Positions 62,365-64,000 of a stretch of DNA of 64,000 nt are shown here, piece after piece. The notes beneath the pieces were generated by a model. The model worked only from the letters and a program-made list of their open reading frames with translations. It was not told the DNA's origin and made no database searches. The DNA is taken from NCBI RefSeq assembly GCF_003363755.1, contig NZ_CP031396.1:3851001-3915000 (forward strand), read 5' to 3'. Both the position numbers and the translations under genes were made by a program. Origin of the DNA: Pseudomonas protegens. Its GTDB lineage: Bacteria > Pseudomonadota > Gammaproteobacteria > Pseudomonadales > Pseudomonadaceae. Every line of letters begins with the position of its first letter. Within the stretch, counting starts at the first letter, position 1.

Positions 62365-63576
62365 TTAAGGGCGCTCTGCCAGCAGGAGCAGATTGCGCGG
62401 GGTCAAGGGAGCCTGGCAGAAGGTTCCGAGGCGCACGGCGTAGCCCTGTTCTTGCAGGAACAGCGCACGGTCCAGCACCAGCCACAATTCCAGCGGGCGG
62501 CGGAACAGGCCCCGCAGCAGCTCCAGGTTGCGCACCTGGGCCAGGCGCTGCCAGCCGGCGGCTTCGAGCGCGGCCCAATCCTGGCAATCGACTGTGGATA
62601 ACTCCTTGAGGGCGGCCAGGTCGCGGCAGTAGTCGGCGAAGGGTTTGTCCAGCCAGTGGCTGGGCAGCGAGGGTGTCGGCAGGTATTGGTCGAGCCCACG
62701 TACTTGCCGTTGCAGCAGGTCGAAGGCCAGGCGCCGGGCCATGGAGCAGTCGCGCTGGCGCCGGACCCGAGCGCCGGCGGTGACGGTTTCGCTCATGGGC
62801 AGTGCCAGGTCCTCCAGGGACAGTTCCAGGCGCGAGGCCTGGGCCGCTGTGGATAAGCCCCGGTAGTGGCTGGCGTGGGTGCGGTTGTAGCAGCACGGGG
62901 CAATCGCCAGCTGTGGACAACCCTGCTGGCTGGCCAGCTGGATCAAGCGCACATGCAGATCGCCGCACGCATGCAGGGCCACCGGACTGTGCTCGGCGCA
63001 GAGCTGCTGGGGCGTGTCATCGGCCAGCACGTCCTGTTGCACATGACGCGCGGGCAAACCGTGGTGCCGGCTCAGTTGCTCGCCACTGTCGATCAGCGCC
63101 GGGTCGTATTCCAGGCAGGTCAGTTGCTGCCCGGGTTGCAACAGACGCCTGCCGAGGTGGCCCTTGCCGGAGCACCAGTCAAGCCAGTGAGTCGGAGCGC
63201 GGTCGAATTGCAGGCAGGCGGCGAAGGCTTCGATCTGCTGCCATTTACGCCCGGGCACGTCGACCTTGAGGCGCGGGTGAGGCGCGGGCAGTGCCTTTAT
63301 GGGAAGTTCGCCCAGCGCGCCGAGTGCTTGGGCCTGCTCCGCCAGTTGGGCAAAGGGCGCCGGCGCCTGGAGCTGCTGCGGATGGTTGTGGGCGGCTTCG
63401 GCGTCTTCCAGGGAGCGTTGGCTTAGCCACTGGGCCAGTTCGGGATGAGTGGATTCCCACGGCAGTTGCAGATGGTGGAACGGGCGCGGGCGCCAGAGCG
63501 CCTGGTGTTCAAGCAGGAAGCCGTCCAGGGCCTGGAAGCGATCGAGCAGCGCGGGGCCTTGGAGGATCGAGGGCAT
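62365..63576 (-). CDS. SAM-dependent methyltransferase (METTL25/RRNAD1-like)
   Basis: 403 residues. An N-terminal helical part, then a Rossmann methyltransferase domain about 110-280: KWQQIEAFAACL, HWLDWCSGKGHLGRRLLQPG (SAM motif I), TCLEYDPALI (motif II), VALHACGDLHVRLIQLA, and LAIAPCCYNRTHASHYRGLS (motif IV-like with Cys pair). The WCSGKGHLG and ACGDL patterns are those of the METTL25/RRNAD1 family. The methyl acceptor is unknown; RNA or protein are both possible. Confidence 0.8.
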   Translation of the reverse strand: MPSILQGPALLDRFQALDGFLLEHQALWRPRPFHHLQLPWESTHPELAQWLSQRSLEDAEAAHNHPQQLQAPAPFAQLAEQAQALGALGELPIKALPAPHPRLKVDVPGRKWQQIEAFAACLQFDRAPTHWLDWCSGKGHLGRRLLQPGQQLTCLEYDPALIDSGEQLSRHHGLPARHVQQDVLADDTPQQLCAEHSPVALHACGDLHVRLIQLASQQGCPQLAIAPCCYNRTHASHYRGLSTAAQASRLELSLEDLALPMSETVTAGARVRRQRDCSMARRLAFDLLQRQVRGLDQYLPTPSLPSHWLDKPFADYCRDLAALKELSTVDCQDWAALEAAGWQRLAQVRNLELLRGLFRRPLELWLVLDRALFLQEQGYAVRLGTFCQAPLTPRNLLLLAERP

Positions 63577-63624
63577 GGGCGGTGGGTCCGGGCAGGCCCG
63601 CTCCCGGGCGGGAGCGGGGGAAGG

Positions 63625-64000
63625 TCAGCGTCCCTGGCAGGCGTCGACTCGCAGCCAGCGTTCCAGCAGCTTGAAGCCGCGTACCAGGACGTAGGCCATC
63701 ACCAGGTAGAACAGCCCGGCGGCGAAGAAAATCTCCACCGGCAGGTAGGTGCGGGCAATGATGGTGCGTGCCATGCCGGTCAGTTCCAGCAGGGTTACGG
63801 TGCTGGCCAGGGCACTGGCCTTGAGCATCAGGATCACTTCGTTGCTGTAGGCCGGCAGGCCGATGCGCGCAGCGCGCGGCAGGATGATGTAGAACAGCGT
63901 CTTGGGTCGGGACATGCCCAGGGCCCGCGCGGCCTCGATTTCACCCGGCGGGATGGCCTGGATCGCACCGCGCAGGATCTCGGCGATGTAGGCCGCAGTG
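63625..64000 (-). CDS. Polar amino-acid ABC permease, HisM/AotM type (5' end outside window)
   Basis: The C-terminal 125 codons are present, the frame being open at the right edge. The EAA loop GEIEAARALGMSRPKTLFYI and ILPRAARIGLPAYSNEVILM are the signature of the HisMQ/GlnP permease family; two further membrane helices follow. It moves basic or polar amino acids across the inner membrane with a partner permease, ATPase and binding protein that should lie just beyond the window. Histidine, arginine or ornithine are all possible. Confidence 0.88.
   Translation of the reverse strand, partial: TAAYIAEILRGAIQAIPPGEIEAARALGMSRPKTLFYIILPRAARIGLPAYSNEVILMLKASALASTVTLLELTGMARTIIARTYLPVEIFFAAGLFYLVMAYVLVRGFKLLERWLRVDACQGR

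Overview
The window is about 63-65 % G+C chromosome of a Pseudomonas, most likely of the fluorescens/protegens group. Evidence is codon use, typical REP palindromes (GTAGGAGCCGGCTTGCCGGC type) between genes, and a gene order close to P. aeruginosa PAO1 from ompR-envZ through rimK, hsp15, hslO and pckA, then through lysM/kbp, yrfG, nudE and cysQ, to dctBD and the rml genes. These PAO1 comparisons are from memory. There is no phage, transposon, CRISPR array or rRNA operon. I see one tRNA and two toxin-antitoxin modules.

Layout. 1-7.4 kb: end of envZ, the rimA-rimB-rimK operon (c-di-GMP-linked modification of ribosomal protein S6), the heat-shock proteins Hsp15 and Hsp33, a membrane PAP2 phosphatase and pckA. 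7.4-16.5 kb: a DMT exporter, a hipBA-like module, a DUF1493 carrier-protein-like gene, two secreted proteins (DUF2135/TPR and a polysaccharide deacetylase), a RecQ-type helicase, a thioesterase and a glycine-zipper protein. 16.5-23.7 kb: an orphan terminator that may end a small RNA, a YdeP-type molybdopterin oxidoreductase with a LysR gene, Kbp, YrfG, NudE, CysQ and a second thioesterase.

23.8-30.5 kb is one continuous minus-strand block, rmlBACD-dctBD: dTDP-L-rhamnose synthesis followed by a C4-dicarboxylate two-component system. 30.7-35.9 kb carries a three-part fusion protein (APH-type kinase, degenerate M23 domain, class-III aminotransferase/phospho-lyase) upstream of aguB and aguA for agmatine breakdown. 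36-45.5 kb holds a siderophore receptor with a Fur-box-like site, a DsbA-like protein, an OprD porin, an orphan protein with an ExK motif, envelope proteins and a cytochrome c. 45.5-46.7 kb is a small accessory patch with a Phd/RelE-type toxin-antitoxin pair next to tRNA-Thr(TGT).

46.9-64 kb: a lipoprotein, the NAD-linked formate dehydrogenase operon fdsGBAD, a polyamine-type ABC importer with a LysR regulator and a divergent M20 amidohydrolase (probably one uptake-and-hydrolysis unit), a berberine-bridge-type flavoprotein, a methyltransferase and the 3' part of a polar amino-acid ABC permease gene. The points I would look at first are the kinase/phospho-lyase fusion, the orphan terminator, the ExK orphan and the M20/ABC cluster. 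Nothing here proves a wholly new system.
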